Assembly (NCBI RefSeq): GCF_004682055.1
Contig: NZ_QUZU01000044.1
Coordinates: 1 to 47,762, forward strand
DNA length: 47,762 nt
Source of the DNA: Pseudomonas kairouanensis
Lineage (GTDB): Bacteria > Pseudomonadota > Gammaproteobacteria > Pseudomonadales > Pseudomonadaceae
Reading direction: 5' to 3'
Positions 25,374-33,430 of the stretch are shown here, piece by piece. Each line of letters starts with the position of its first letter. Position 1 is the stretch's first letter. Made by a program: the position numbers and the translations under genes. Below the pieces are notes generated by a model. The model had not been told where the DNA came from, searched no databases, and worked only from the letters and a program-made list of their open reading frames with translations.

Positions 25374-26693
25374 ATGTCCAAGCTAGCGTTTTTTCTGTTG
25401 CTGTTGTCCGGCGCCGCATCGGCCGCTGAGCCTTGGGCCGATCTGGATGCACAGATCCGCCAGGCACTGCCCGGTGTGATCGAACTGCGCCACGCCATCC
25501 ACCAACAGCCGGAACTGGGCAACCGCGAGTTCCACACCCGTGAACGCATCGCCCAGCGCCTGCGGGAATTGGGGTTGGAGGTGCAGACCGGCATCGCCCA
25601 CACCGGCGTGATCGGTATTTTGCGTGGAGGAAAGCCAGGCCCGGTGGTGGCGATTCGCGCCGAGTTGGATGCACTGCCGCTAACGGAGCAGACCGGCCTA
25701 CCCTATGCCTCGACCGTACGCGCTAAAGACGAAGGTGGGGATTTTCGCAGCCGAGGCAAGGAAGTCGGGGTGATGCACGCCTGCGGCCACGATGCCCATA
25801 TGGCCATGGCGCTGGGGGTGGCCGAAGTGTTGGCGGCCCACCGCGAGCAACTGCCGGGCACGCTGAAATTGATCTTTCAGCCAGCCGAAGAAGGCCCGCC
25901 GCTGGGCGAGCAAGGCGGCGCGCAGTTGATGATCAAGGAAGGCGCGTTGCAAAACCCGGTGCCGGCGGTGATCTTCGGCATTCATGTGACGGCCGGTACA
26001 GCGGGCACGTTCACCCTCAGCCGCCAGCGCACCACGGCCGCGGCGGACACCTTTGTCGCCCACATCATCGGCCGCCAGACCCACGCCGCGTTCCCCTGGA
26101 CCGGTATCGACCCGGTGCCGGTGGCGGCCCAAGTGATCCTGGCGTGGCAGACCATTCCCAGCCGCCAGTCGAACCTCAGCCTGTTGCCCGCGCCGGTGAT
26201 TTCCGTGGGCCGTATCGAAGCCGGGGACCGCCACAACATCATCCCTGCCGAAGTGCGCCTGGAAGGCTCGATTCGCACCGTCAGCGATGAACAGCGCGAG
26301 GATGTGCTGCAACGCATGACCCGCACCGCCGAGCACATTGCCCAAGCGTCGGGGGCGTCGGCCAAGGTCGAGTACCTGCCCGGAAACTATCGCGCCGGCT
26401 ACAACAACACGGCGTTGGTGGACCAGTTACTACCGGTGCTGCAACAGGTGTCCACCACCCCGGTGCGCATCGACAACGGCACTTACGGCGCCGACGACTT
26501 CGCTGAATATGCGCGCCAGGTGCCGGGGATTTTCATGCGCATGGGCGTGACACCGCCCGCGCTAGAAGGCAAAACCATATGGCCGACGCACTCGCCGGGG
26601 TTCCGGGTGGATGACCCGAGCCTGGCGGTGGGCATTCGGGCGTTGAGCCGCATGACCTTGAGCTACATGGCCACCGGTGGCTCGGCCGAATAG
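25374..26693 (+). CDS. Exported M20 family amidohydrolase/metallopeptidase
   Basis: A 439-aa dizinc amidohydrolase of the hippurate-hydrolase/IAA-amino-acid-hydrolase type. It has a signal peptide (residues 1-18, ASA-AEP), so it acts in the periplasm, unusual for a family that is mostly cytoplasmic. Metal and catalytic motifs are RAELDALPL (95-103), HACGHDAHM (135-143), AEEG with the catalytic Glu pair (171-174), GIHVTAG and HSPGF near the C-terminus. ATG at 25374, 8 bases past the oxygenase stop; a TTG 12 bases earlier is less likely. It probably cleaves an N-acyl amide outside the inner membrane so that a product can enter through the MFS carrier. Confidence 0.9.
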   Translation: MSKLAFFLLLLSGAASAAEPWADLDAQIRQALPGVIELRHAIHQQPELGNREFHTRERIAQRLRELGLEVQTGIAHTGVIGILRGGKPGPVVAIRAELDALPLTEQTGLPYASTVRAKDEGGDFRSRGKEVGVMHACGHDAHMAMALGVAEVLAAHREQLPGTLKLIFQPAEEGPPLGEQGGAQLMIKEGALQNPVPAVIFGIHVTAGTAGTFTLSRQRTTAAADTFVAHIIGRQTHAAFPWTGIDPVPVAAQVILAWQTIPSRQSNLSLLPAPVISVGRIEAGDRHNIIPAEVRLEGSIRTVSDEQREDVLQRMTRTAEHIAQASGASAKVEYLPGNYRAGYNNTALVDQLLPVLQQVSTTPVRIDNGTYGADDFAEYARQVPGIFMRMGVTPPALEGKTIWPTHSPGFRVDDPSLAVGIRALSRMTLSYMATGGSAE

Positions 26694-27112
26694 ATGATGG
26701 TTTGCGCGCTGTCGGGGGCGACGGCCTGGCGGGTGAAGTAGGTGTCACCTTCGTCGGTGAGTATTTCGTAATCCACCTTCCGCGTGGCGCTGGCGTGCTT
26801 GATGATCTTCAACACGCGCTGGAACTTCACGCTTTGGGTGCCGTTCTGGTTCGGCCCGGTCAGCACGCTGACGCTCTGGAACCAGCCGGCGTGTTTCTTG
26901 TGGGTAACCAGTGCTGCGCTCATCGCCTCGAAGCGCTCCAGGCGGGTGAAGCCCCATAGCGTCTGTTCTTCCACCGTGGCGTGCGGCGTGGCCGCACCGG
27001 TAAACACAAACAGGTTGATCGCCGGGCTGTCTTCGCAGAAGAAGTCGTAGGGCACCAGGCCGTCGACCATTTTCCTGCCGGACACGAAGCCCTTCTTGTG
27101 CACCTGAAACAT
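26663..27112 (-). CDS. Conserved hypothetical protein
   Basis: A 149-aa soluble protein with no signal peptide or membrane helix; I do not recognise a family. The start is the ATG at 27112, preceded by a strong GGAGGT site; a GTG at 27124 is also in frame but inferior. The sequence reads like a compact mixed alpha/beta domain (LVPYDFFCEDSPAINLFVF; GFTRLERFEAMSAALVTHKK; KVDYEILTDEGDTYFTRQ). It ends inside the convergent M20 gene (31-base overlap). The role is unknown; synteny with the two-component system upstream may be incidental. Confidence 0.7.
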   Translation of the reverse strand: MFQVHKKGFVSGRKMVDGLVPYDFFCEDSPAINLFVFTGAATPHATVEEQTLWGFTRLERFEAMSAALVTHKKHAGWFQSVSVLTGPNQNGTQSVKFQRVLKIIKHASATRKVDYEILTDEGDTYFTRQAVAPDSAQTIIYSAEPPVAM

Positions 27113-27169
27113 CGCCACCTCCACTCTATCAATGGCGGCAAGTCTAATCAGGGGCGACGTACAGGGCGG

Positions 27170-28453
27170 TCAAGCCAATGTAATGTCGTGTAAAGATCGT
27201 GCGCTGTGCAGGTTGATTTCCACCGTCAGCCCACCGGTGGGAACGTTACGCGCAACGATGGTGCCACCGTGCATTTGCACCGCCCGTGCGGCGATGGCCA
27301 GGCCCAGGCCGAAGCCGACGCTGGCATCGCCCACACCCCGTTCGAACGGATCGAAAATACGTTGCAGGCGGTCGCTGTTCACGCCTGGGCCCTGATCGGT
27401 GATCTGTACATTGAGGCGGTTGCCTTCTGCGCTGACCTGCGCCGATACCTGCACCGTGGTGCCGGGCCGCGTGTAGCGAACGGCATTGCGAAGCACGTTT
27501 TCGAAGCAGCGGTACAGCAACTCGCCACTGACACAGGCGATAAACGGCGGGCAGGCGTGCAGCTGGACACGACAGCCTTTGATACCGGCTTCGAACTGGG
27601 CGTTCTCGACAATCATCGTCAACAACTCGACGACATCCAGGGATTCACGCTCGATGCTTTCCGGACGACCTTGCAGGCGGGCCAGGGTCAGCAGCGCTTC
27701 AATAAGTGTGTCCATGCGCTCGGATTCACTTTCGATGCGTTCAAGCATCTCCAGCCGCGCAGCATCCTGGCGCAACAGGCCGATGGCCGCCTGTATCCGT
27801 GTGAGCGGGGAGCGCAGCTCGTGGGAGATATCGTGCAGTAAATGTTGCTGGGCCTGCACCAATACTTTCAGTTGGTTGGCCATACGGTCGCAGTCCTCGG
27901 CGAGGTCGACGATTTCGTCGCGGCGCTTACCCATGGCCGGCTTTACCCGTGTTTCGAAACGCCCCTGGGCGGCGTCGCTCATTGCCCGCTTCAAGTAAGC
28001 CAGGGGCCAGGCCAGGTAATAGGCCATGTAGCCGCTGAACAATGCGCTCATCACCGTACCGATGATCAGCGGGATCTCGTGCCAGGGCCGGCCGGGGTCC
28101 TTGCCGGGGGCGTGGGTGGAACGAATCGACAGCACCAGGCCCTCCTTGCTGGTGACAGATCGTTCATGGGCCACCTCCGTAACCGGCGCCCCCGCCAGTA
28201 ATTGACCACTGCTGTCATACACACCAATCCCTTCATCCGCAGGGCGCTCCCATACCGTAAGCAGCTCGCCACCCGCCTCGACACCAAATTGCTGCAGCAA
28301 CTTTTCTTCGGCCGCCAGGATGGCTTCGACATGGGGGTCGTTGGGGCGGAAACGGCCCAGTTCCAGCACACCGATCCCCACCAGAAAGGTCAGCGTGGTG
28401 GCCAGCCAGAAGGCCAGGAACAGCTTCCAGAACAGCAGGCTGGGCTTGGTCAT
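27170..28453 (-). CDS. Sensor histidine kinase, CpxA-like
   Basis: A 427-aa membrane kinase. Transmembrane helices at about residues 8-30 and 127-149 enclose a ~95-residue periplasmic sensor. HAMP is about 145-200, the phosphoacceptor His211 lies in HDISHELRSPLTR, the N-box is NVLRNAVRYTRPG, and the G1 and G2 boxes are DQGPGV and GFGLGLAI. The layout and H-box match the CpxA/RstB class of envelope-stress kinases. It overlaps the regulator upstream by 4 bases (28450-28453), one operon. No CpxP-like gene is adjacent. The stimulus is unknown; the divergent BamA-type gene suggests outer-membrane-protein stress. Confidence 0.88.
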   Translation of the reverse strand: MTKPSLLFWKLFLAFWLATTLTFLVGIGVLELGRFRPNDPHVEAILAAEEKLLQQFGVEAGGELLTVWERPADEGIGVYDSSGQLLAGAPVTEVAHERSVTSKEGLVLSIRSTHAPGKDPGRPWHEIPLIIGTVMSALFSGYMAYYLAWPLAYLKRAMSDAAQGRFETRVKPAMGKRRDEIVDLAEDCDRMANQLKVLVQAQQHLLHDISHELRSPLTRIQAAIGLLRQDAARLEMLERIESESERMDTLIEALLTLARLQGRPESIERESLDVVELLTMIVENAQFEAGIKGCRVQLHACPPFIACVSGELLYRCFENVLRNAVRYTRPGTTVQVSAQVSAEGNRLNVQITDQGPGVNSDRLQRIFDPFERGVGDASVGFGLGLAIAARAVQMHGGTIVARNVPTGGLTVEINLHSARSLHDITLA

Positions 28454-29133
28454 TCGGCGATCAACAGGTAGCCCAGGCCGCGCACGCTCTGGATCCAGGC
28501 CTTGGCGTCCGGGCGTGGCCCAAGTTTTTGCCGGATGCTGCTGATATGCACATCGATGCGCCGGTCGTAGCGGGTCAGCGGGCAGCCCAAGGCATTAAGG
28601 GACAGATCCTTTTTGCTCACCACCTGCCCGGCGCTACGGGCCAGTTCTTCGAGCAGGCTGAACTCGGTACTGGTGACCCCCAGTTCGACGCCGTGCCACA
28701 ACGCCTGGCGCTTGCCCGGCCACAGCACCAGCGCGCCGGTCTTGATCATCTCGGTGGTTGGCTGGCCTACCGGGTGCACCCGGCGCATGATCGCGCGCAA
28801 ACGCGCCACCAACTCGCCAGGGGAGCTGGGCTTGGGTACGTAGTCGTCGGCGCCCAGCTCCAGGCCGGTGATGCGGTCGATGTTGTCGCCACGGGCGGTG
28901 AGCAACACCACTGGCACCTGGCTGACCGCGCGGATACGCCGCAACACTTCGATGCCCGAGCGCAGGGGCAGCATGACGTCCAGCACCACGATGCTGTAGC
29001 GACCCGACAGCGCCTCCACTTCGCCCTCCTCGCCGGTATGCACCGCCGTCGCCGCAAAGCCTTCGCTCGCCAGGTATTGGCTCAACATAGCAGTCAGTTC
29101 CTGGTCGTCGTCGACCAACAGTACGGAGATCAT
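28450..29133 (-). CDS. OmpR/CpxR-family response regulator
   Basis: A 227-aa response regulator with a receiver domain (residues 1-115; acidic pocket Asp8-Asp9, phosphoacceptor Asp52 in VVLDVMLP, Thr79, Lys101) and an OmpR winged-helix domain (about 130-225; TSTEFSLLEELARSAGQVVSK, RRIDVHISSIRQKLGP, VRGLGYLL). The pattern LVLWPGKRQALWHGVELGVTSTEF with LTRYDRRIDVHIS is close to CpxR. After the conserved Lys101-Pro it has Ser102-Ser in place of the usual Phe. It leads the operon with the kinase and diverges from the BamA-type gene. A GTCAA-N5-GTAAA site lies between them. Confidence 0.88.
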   Translation of the reverse strand: MISVLLVDDDQELTAMLSQYLASEGFAATAVHTGEEGEVEALSGRYSIVVLDVMLPLRSGIEVLRRIRAVSQVPVVLLTARGDNIDRITGLELGADDYVPKPSSPGELVARLRAIMRRVHPVGQPTTEMIKTGALVLWPGKRQALWHGVELGVTSTEFSLLEELARSAGQVVSKKDLSLNALGCPLTRYDRRIDVHISSIRQKLGPRPDAKAWIQSVRGLGYLLIAE

Positions 29134-29194
29134 CGCGGACTCGTCAGTGGGGGGCTGCGCATTATCGGCCTTGCGTGATGATTTGCGGCCAACC

Positions 29195-29209
29195 TTTACC
29201 TAACTTGAC
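29195..29209 (-). promoter_or_regulatory. CpxR-box candidate
   Basis: Read on the minus strand: GTCAA-GTTAG-GTAAA. It matches the CpxR consensus GTAAA-N5-GTAAA with one mismatch and exact spacing. It lies 62-76 bases upstream of the response-regulator start and 102-116 bases upstream of the BamA-type start, so it could serve autoregulation, the outer-membrane gene, or both. Confidence 0.55.
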
Positions 29210-29310
29210 ACTCGGTTAACCGCATCAAACGCCAGGCACTCTTAAGCTGGATGTTCACCAGTCCGGCCGCGCCGGCGCTGCTTGTCGATGTGTTCTGGAA
29301 AAAGATCTTG

Positions 29311-31677
29311 ATGAATTTTTCGCGCCTGCTCTGCTCGGTTGCGCTGCTGCTCAATGCCTCCCTGGCCTTGGCCCAGGGTTTCAAAATCTCGGATATTCGA
29401 ATCAACGGCCTGCAACGGGTGTCGGCGGGCAGCGTGTTTGGCGCCCTGCCCCTCAACGTGGGTGACGAAGCCGATGACCGGCGCCTGGTGGATTCCACCC
29501 GTGCATTATTTAAGACCGGCTACTTCCAGGACATCCAGCTGAGCCGCGAAGGCGATGTGCTGATTATCAATGTAGTCGAGCGTCCTTCGGTTGCCAGTAT
29601 CGAGTTCGAGGGCAACAAGGCCATCTCCACCGAAGACCTGATGAAGGGCATGAAGCAGTCCGGCTTGGCCGAGGGCGAGATTTTCCAGCGCGCGACCCTG
29701 GAAGGTGTGCGCAACGAGTTGCAGCGCCAGTACGTGGCCCAGGGGCGCTATTCGGCGTCGGTCGAGACCGAGGTGGTGGCCCAGCCGCGTAACCGGGTGG
29801 GGGTGAAAGTCAAAGTCAATGAAGGTGAAGTCGCGTCGATCCAGCACATCAACGTGGTGGGCAACACGGTGTTCTCCGACGAAGCGCTGACCGACCAGTT
29901 CACCCTCAAGACCAGCAACTGGCTGTCGTTTTTCAAGAACGACGACAAATACGCACGGGAAAAACTCTCCGGTGACCTGGAACGACTGCGCTCGTATTAC
30001 CTGGACCGCGGCTATATCAATATGGATATCGCCTCGACCCAGGTATCCATGACGCCAGACAAGAAGCACGTGTATATCACCGTGAATATCCAGGAAGGCC
30101 AGAAATACACGGTGCGTGAGGTGAAGCTCAGCGGCGAGCTGAAAGTGCCCGAAGACCAGGTACAGTCACTGTTGCTGGTGCAAAAGGGCCAGGTGTTCTC
30201 GCGCAAGTTGATGACCACCACCTCGGAGCTGATCACCCGTCGCCTGGGCAATGAGGGCTACACCTTCGCCAACGTCAGCGGCGTACCGCAGGTTGATGAG
30301 AAAAATCACACGGTGGACATCACCTTCGCTGTCGACCCCGGCAAGCGTGCCTACGTCAACCGGATCAATTTCCGTGGCAATACCAAGACCGACGACAAGG
30401 TGCTGCGCCGCGAGATGCGCCAGATGGAAGGCGGTTGGGCCTCCACCTACCTGATCGATCAATCCAAGGTGCGCCTGGAACGCCTGGGTTTCTTCAAGGA
30501 GGTCAACGTCGAAACCCCGGCCGTGGCGGGCGTGGACGATCAATTGGATGTGAACTACGCCGTGGAAGAACAGGCGTCGGGGTCGATCACCGCCAGCATC
30601 GGTTTTGCCCAGAGCGCGGGGCTGATCCTGGGCGGCTCGATCACCCAGAACAACTTCCTCGGCACCGGCAACTACGCAAGCCTGGGGCTGACCCGCTCGG
30701 AGTACCAGAGCAAGTACAACATCGGCTTTACCGACCCCTACTTCACCCCGGACGGTGTGAGCCTGGGCTACAACGCGTTCTACAGCAAGACGGACTACAA
30801 CAAGTACTACGACGACGGGGTGTCGTACTACGCCATCAACAGTTACGGCCTGGGCGCTACCCTGGGTTACCCGATCAATGAAACCTCGCGCCTGAGCTTT
30901 GGCCTGACGGCCCAGCACGACAGCATTGAGCCGGGTACCTACAGCGCGGATGAGATCTATGATTTTGTCGAGCGCGAAGGCAAGGACTTCACCAACTTCA
31001 AGGCCAACCTGGGCTGGTCGGAGTCAACGCTGAACAAGGGGATATTGGCCACTCGCGGTTATTCGCAGAACCTCAACCTGATGGTGACGGTGCCCGGCAG
31101 CGACCTGAGCTTCTACAAGATCGATTACTCAGGGCAGACCTACGTGCCCGTCACCAACAGCACCACCCTGCGCTTTCACACCAAGCTTGGCTACGGCAAC
31201 GGCTATGGCTCCACAGACAGCCTGCCCTTCTACGAAACCTACACGGCAGGCGGCGAAGGCACCGTGCGCGGCTTTGAAAGCGGCACCCTTGGCCCGCGCA
31301 ACACCCCGGCCACCGGCACCTATTCCAGCGCCGGCCAAGCGTATTACTCAGACCGCGACACCGAAGCGCTGGGCGGCAACATCCTGATCACCGGCGGCGT
31401 GGAATACCTTTTCCCAGTGCCGTTCATCAAAGACAACAAGTCGGTGCGCACCTCGCTGTTCTGGGACGTGGGCTCGGTGTATTCGGACAAGTGCTACCTG
31501 AGCACCACCCAGGGCTGTGGCAGCGTGGACCTGAACCAGATGGCCAGTTCGGTGGGCGTTGGGGTGACCTGGTACAGCCCACTGGGACCGTTGAGCGTGA
31601 ACCTGGCGTACCCGATCAAGACGCCGGAGAACGCGGATAAGCAGGTGTTTCAGTTCTCGATGGGGCAGACGTTCTAA
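29311..31677 (+). CDS. bamA: BamA/Omp85-family outer-membrane assembly protein, stand-alone copy
   Basis: A 788-aa Omp85 protein that inserts beta-barrel proteins into the outer membrane. A signal peptide (residues 1-22, ASLALA) is followed by five POTRA repeats (about 23-420; e.g. FKISDIRINGLQRVSAGSVFGALP, VASIEFEGNKAISTEDLMKGMK, NRINFRGNTKTDDKVLRREM). The 16-strand barrel carries the loop-6 VRGF motif near residue 651 and a terminal Phe. Length is normal for BamA. The context is not: the canonical gene sits between rseP and skp/ompH with lpxD, none of which are here, so this is probably a second bamA. An upstream in-frame start at 29251 would add 20 residues before the signal peptide and is rejected. 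Divergent from the CpxR-like operon. Confidence 0.87.
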   Translation: MNFSRLLCSVALLLNASLALAQGFKISDIRINGLQRVSAGSVFGALPLNVGDEADDRRLVDSTRALFKTGYFQDIQLSREGDVLIINVVERPSVASIEFEGNKAISTEDLMKGMKQSGLAEGEIFQRATLEGVRNELQRQYVAQGRYSASVETEVVAQPRNRVGVKVKVNEGEVASIQHINVVGNTVFSDEALTDQFTLKTSNWLSFFKNDDKYAREKLSGDLERLRSYYLDRGYINMDIASTQVSMTPDKKHVYITVNIQEGQKYTVREVKLSGELKVPEDQVQSLLLVQKGQVFSRKLMTTTSELITRRLGNEGYTFANVSGVPQVDEKNHTVDITFAVDPGKRAYVNRINFRGNTKTDDKVLRREMRQMEGGWASTYLIDQSKVRLERLGFFKEVNVETPAVAGVDDQLDVNYAVEEQASGSITASIGFAQSAGLILGGSITQNNFLGTGNYASLGLTRSEYQSKYNIGFTDPYFTPDGVSLGYNAFYSKTDYNKYYDDGVSYYAINSYGLGATLGYPINETSRLSFGLTAQHDSIEPGTYSADEIYDFVEREGKDFTNFKANLGWSESTLNKGILATRGYSQNLNLMVTVPGSDLSFYKIDYSGQTYVPVTNSTTLRFHTKLGYGNGYGSTDSLPFYETYTAGGEGTVRGFESGTLGPRNTPATGTYSSAGQAYYSDRDTEALGGNILITGGVEYLFPVPFIKDNKSVRTSLFWDVGSVYSDKCYLSTTQGCGSVDLNQMASSVGVGVTWYSPLGPLSVNLAYPIKTPENADKQVFQFSMGQTF

Positions 31678-31774
31678 CGGCGCGCACATGTGGTTTGTTT
31701 CATGAATGGAACTGTGGGAGCGCTAGTCAGTCGGCTGAAGTACGCATTATCACTTCAGCGCACGGTAGGGCCCG

Positions 31775-32545
31775 ATGACACAGATCTCCCCTCACCTCGA
31801 CTTTCAGCCGTTTGACGCCTGCCGCAATACTGAAACAGGCGCCGTATTCATCATTGCGTCCGGCCAGTCGGCCAAGTCGTTTCCCCTGGAACGGTTTGCC
31901 CACGTGCCGATGATCACAATGAATGGCGCCATTTCGATGTTCTTGGGCACTGACGTTAAACCCTTGTTTTACACCTGCACCGATACGGGGTTTCCCCAAC
32001 AACAGCCGGATTTGTTCAACTACGCGATGACTGTCAGCCAAAACGTCGCGTTGCGGGAGGAGCACGCGCGGTCGCTGGGTATTCACCCGGCCGGGCGCCT
32101 GTACCCGTTGTCCAAGGCCAAACAACCGTCCTGGTTCGACTCTGTGCGAGGTAAACACAGAGAGCTGATTGCCAATCTCCCCTTACCTGGCCTTCACCGA
32201 CGCCCCATTGGGTTCAGCAAGGACATGAGCAAAGGCTTCTTTGATGCACGAACCGTTGCCTACCTGACGCTGCAGCTGGCGTACCACCTCGGCTTCTCCA
32301 AGGTGTTCATGGTGGGCGTTGACCTGAACGAGAAATCGGGAAGGTTTTATGAGAGCCTCGAGTCCATCAAGTCCCCTTGCGGGCTTGATCAGCACTACTA
32401 CACCCGGATATTGCCGTCGTTTGAATTGATGGCCAGTAAAGTCGTGGGGGATGGCTTCAGGGTTTACAACGTGTCTGAGTGCTCAAGGATTCCGCAGAGC
32501 GTGGTTCCGCGAGTAGGACTGGGAGAGGTCGAGGGGATGCTTTAG
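31775..32545 (+). CDS. Uncharacterised DUF115/GT42-like protein, possible cell-surface glycan gene
   Basis: A 256-aa cytoplasmic protein, family not firmly recognised. The N-terminal GAVFIIASGQSAKSFPLERF (about 22-41) resembles the nucleotide-binding start of DUF115/MptE-like and CST-I-type (GT42) proteins. AYHLGFSKVFMVGVDLN (about 171-187) resembles their second conserved strand-loop, and HYYTRILPSFELMASKV follows. In pseudomonads such genes are linked to LPS or other glycan synthesis, but that is inference. Base composition looks lower in GC than its neighbours, and it sits directly 3' of a tRNA gene, both compatible with acquisition. The promoter region before it (31678-31774) includes a small hairpin but nothing definite. 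Confidence 0.6.
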   Translation: MTQISPHLDFQPFDACRNTETGAVFIIASGQSAKSFPLERFAHVPMITMNGAISMFLGTDVKPLFYTCTDTGFPQQQPDLFNYAMTVSQNVALREEHARSLGIHPAGRLYPLSKAKQPSWFDSVRGKHRELIANLPLPGLHRRPIGFSKDMSKGFFDARTVAYLTLQLAYHLGFSKVFMVGVDLNEKSGRFYESLESIKSPCGLDQHYYTRILPSFELMASKVVGDGFRVYNVSECSRIPQSVVPRVGLGEVEGML

Positions 32546-32577
32546 TTGGTTGCGTAGCGTGGTGAAAGCCGGAAACG

Positions 32578-32610
32578 AAAAAGGGGCCAATCACCTAGGT
32601 GATTGGCCCC
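32578..32610 (-). terminator. Rho-independent terminator after tRNA-Pro
   Basis: A 28-nt perfect palindrome at 32583-32610 (GGGGCCAATCAC arm, CTAG centre), followed on the minus strand by TTTTT at 32582-32578. It ends the tRNA-Pro transcript shortly after the mature 3' end and abuts the stop of the convergent gene. Confidence 0.9.
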
Positions 32611-32620
32611 CTTCAAAATA

Positions 32621-32697
32621 TGGTCGGGACGGAGTGATTCGAACACTCGACCCCTAGCACCCCATGCTAGTGCGCTACCGGACTGCGCTACGCCCCG
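32621..32697 (-). tRNA. tRNA-Pro (anticodon GGG)
   Basis: A 77-nt cloverleaf read on the minus strand. The 7-bp acceptor stem CGGGGCG/CGTCCCG has one G-T pair. The D arm is GCGC..GCGC, the anticodon stem CTAGC/GCTAG encloses loop ATGGGGT (anticodon GGG at 34-36), the T arm contains GTTCGAATC, and CCA is encoded. It matches E. coli tRNA-Pro(GGG) in layout. It stands alone, followed by its own terminator, downstream of the ihfA-merR genes. Confidence 0.96.
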
Positions 32698-32787
32698 ACT
32701 AGGCGTGTTACTGGGTTTGCTTCGCAACGAAGCGATCAGGAATATACCGCAAGCTTTTGAAATGTGGAAGTATTTTAAAAGCCTGAA

Positions 32788-33144
32788 TTACTTCTTCAGA
32801 ACCACAAGTACATCTTCAAGCTCGGCGATCATCTGGCGGATCATTTGCTTGTATTGGGTGGTGTCGTCTTTGGCCTCATCACCGGACATACGCTGGCGCG
32901 CACCGCTGATGGTGAACCCCTGGTCGTACAGCAACGCACGGATCTGTCGGATCATCAGCACATCCTGGCGCTGATAATACCGACGGTTCCCGGTACGTTT
33001 GACGGGGTTGAGTTGAGGAAACTCCTGCTCCCAATAGCGCAGCACGTGCGGTTTTACCGCACAAAGCTCGCTGACTTCACCAATGGTGAAGTAGCGTTTG
33101 CCTGGGATGACGGGTAGCTCGTCGTTATGACTTGGTTCCAGCAT
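32788..33144 (-). CDS. MerR family transcriptional regulator
   Basis: A 118-aa MerR-type regulator. The winged HTH spans about residues 17-85 (KRYFTIGEVSELCAVKPHVLRYWEQEFPQLNPVKRTGNRRYYQRQDV), followed by a coiled-coil dimer helix. There is no C-terminal metal-binding cysteine pattern, so its signal is unknown. The ATG at 33144 overlaps the end of ihfA by 20 bases; a TTG at 33153 is also in frame. Its place after ihfA is the conserved pseudomonad arrangement, suggesting co-expression with the translation/IHF cluster. Confidence 0.88.
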   Translation of the reverse strand: MLEPSHNDELPVIPGKRYFTIGEVSELCAVKPHVLRYWEQEFPQLNPVKRTGNRRYYQRQDVLMIRQIRALLYDQGFTISGARQRMSGDEAKDDTTQYKQMIRQMIAELEDVLVVLKK

Positions 33145-33427
33145 AAGCCTCAACTCGGGCCTTCAACTTCTGCCCTGGACGAAAGGTGACCACACGGCGA
33201 GCCGTGATCGGGATTTCTTCTCCCGTTTTTGGATTGCGGCCAGGCCGCTGGCGTTTGTCCCGCAGGTCAAAATTGCCGAAACCGGACAATTTGACCTGTT
33301 CGTTGTCTTCCAGAGCGTGTCTGATTTCTTCAAAGAACAGCTCGACCAATTCCTTGGCCTCGCGTTTGTTCAGACCCAACTCTTCGTACAGACGTTCCGC
33401 CATCTCAGCTTTCGTCAAAGCCCCCAT
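33125..33427 (-). CDS. ihfA: Integration host factor subunit alpha
   Basis: A 100-aa DNA-bending protein; heterodimer partner of IhfB, acting in recombination, sigma-54 promoter activation and nucleoid structure. HU/IHF features are the ALTKAEMAERLYEELGLNKREAKELVELFFEEIRHAL helices, GFGNFDLRDKRQRPGRNPKTGEEI with the intercalating Pro in RPGRNP, and ITARRVVTFRPGQKLK. Length matches E. coli IhfA (99 aa). The start follows the pheT stop by 3 bases, and it overlaps merR, so pheST-ihfA-merR is one operon. Confidence 0.97.
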   Translation of the reverse strand: MGALTKAEMAERLYEELGLNKREAKELVELFFEEIRHALEDNEQVKLSGFGNFDLRDKRQRPGRNPKTGEEIPITARRVVTFRPGQKLKARVEAYAGTKS

Positions 33428-33430
33428 ACG

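Noticed and set aside
29202..29229. Sigma-E-type promoter before the BamA-type gene
   Set aside because: TAACTT...TCAAA has an 18-nt spacer and weak -10; it does not fit the usual GAACTT-N16/17-TCTGA.
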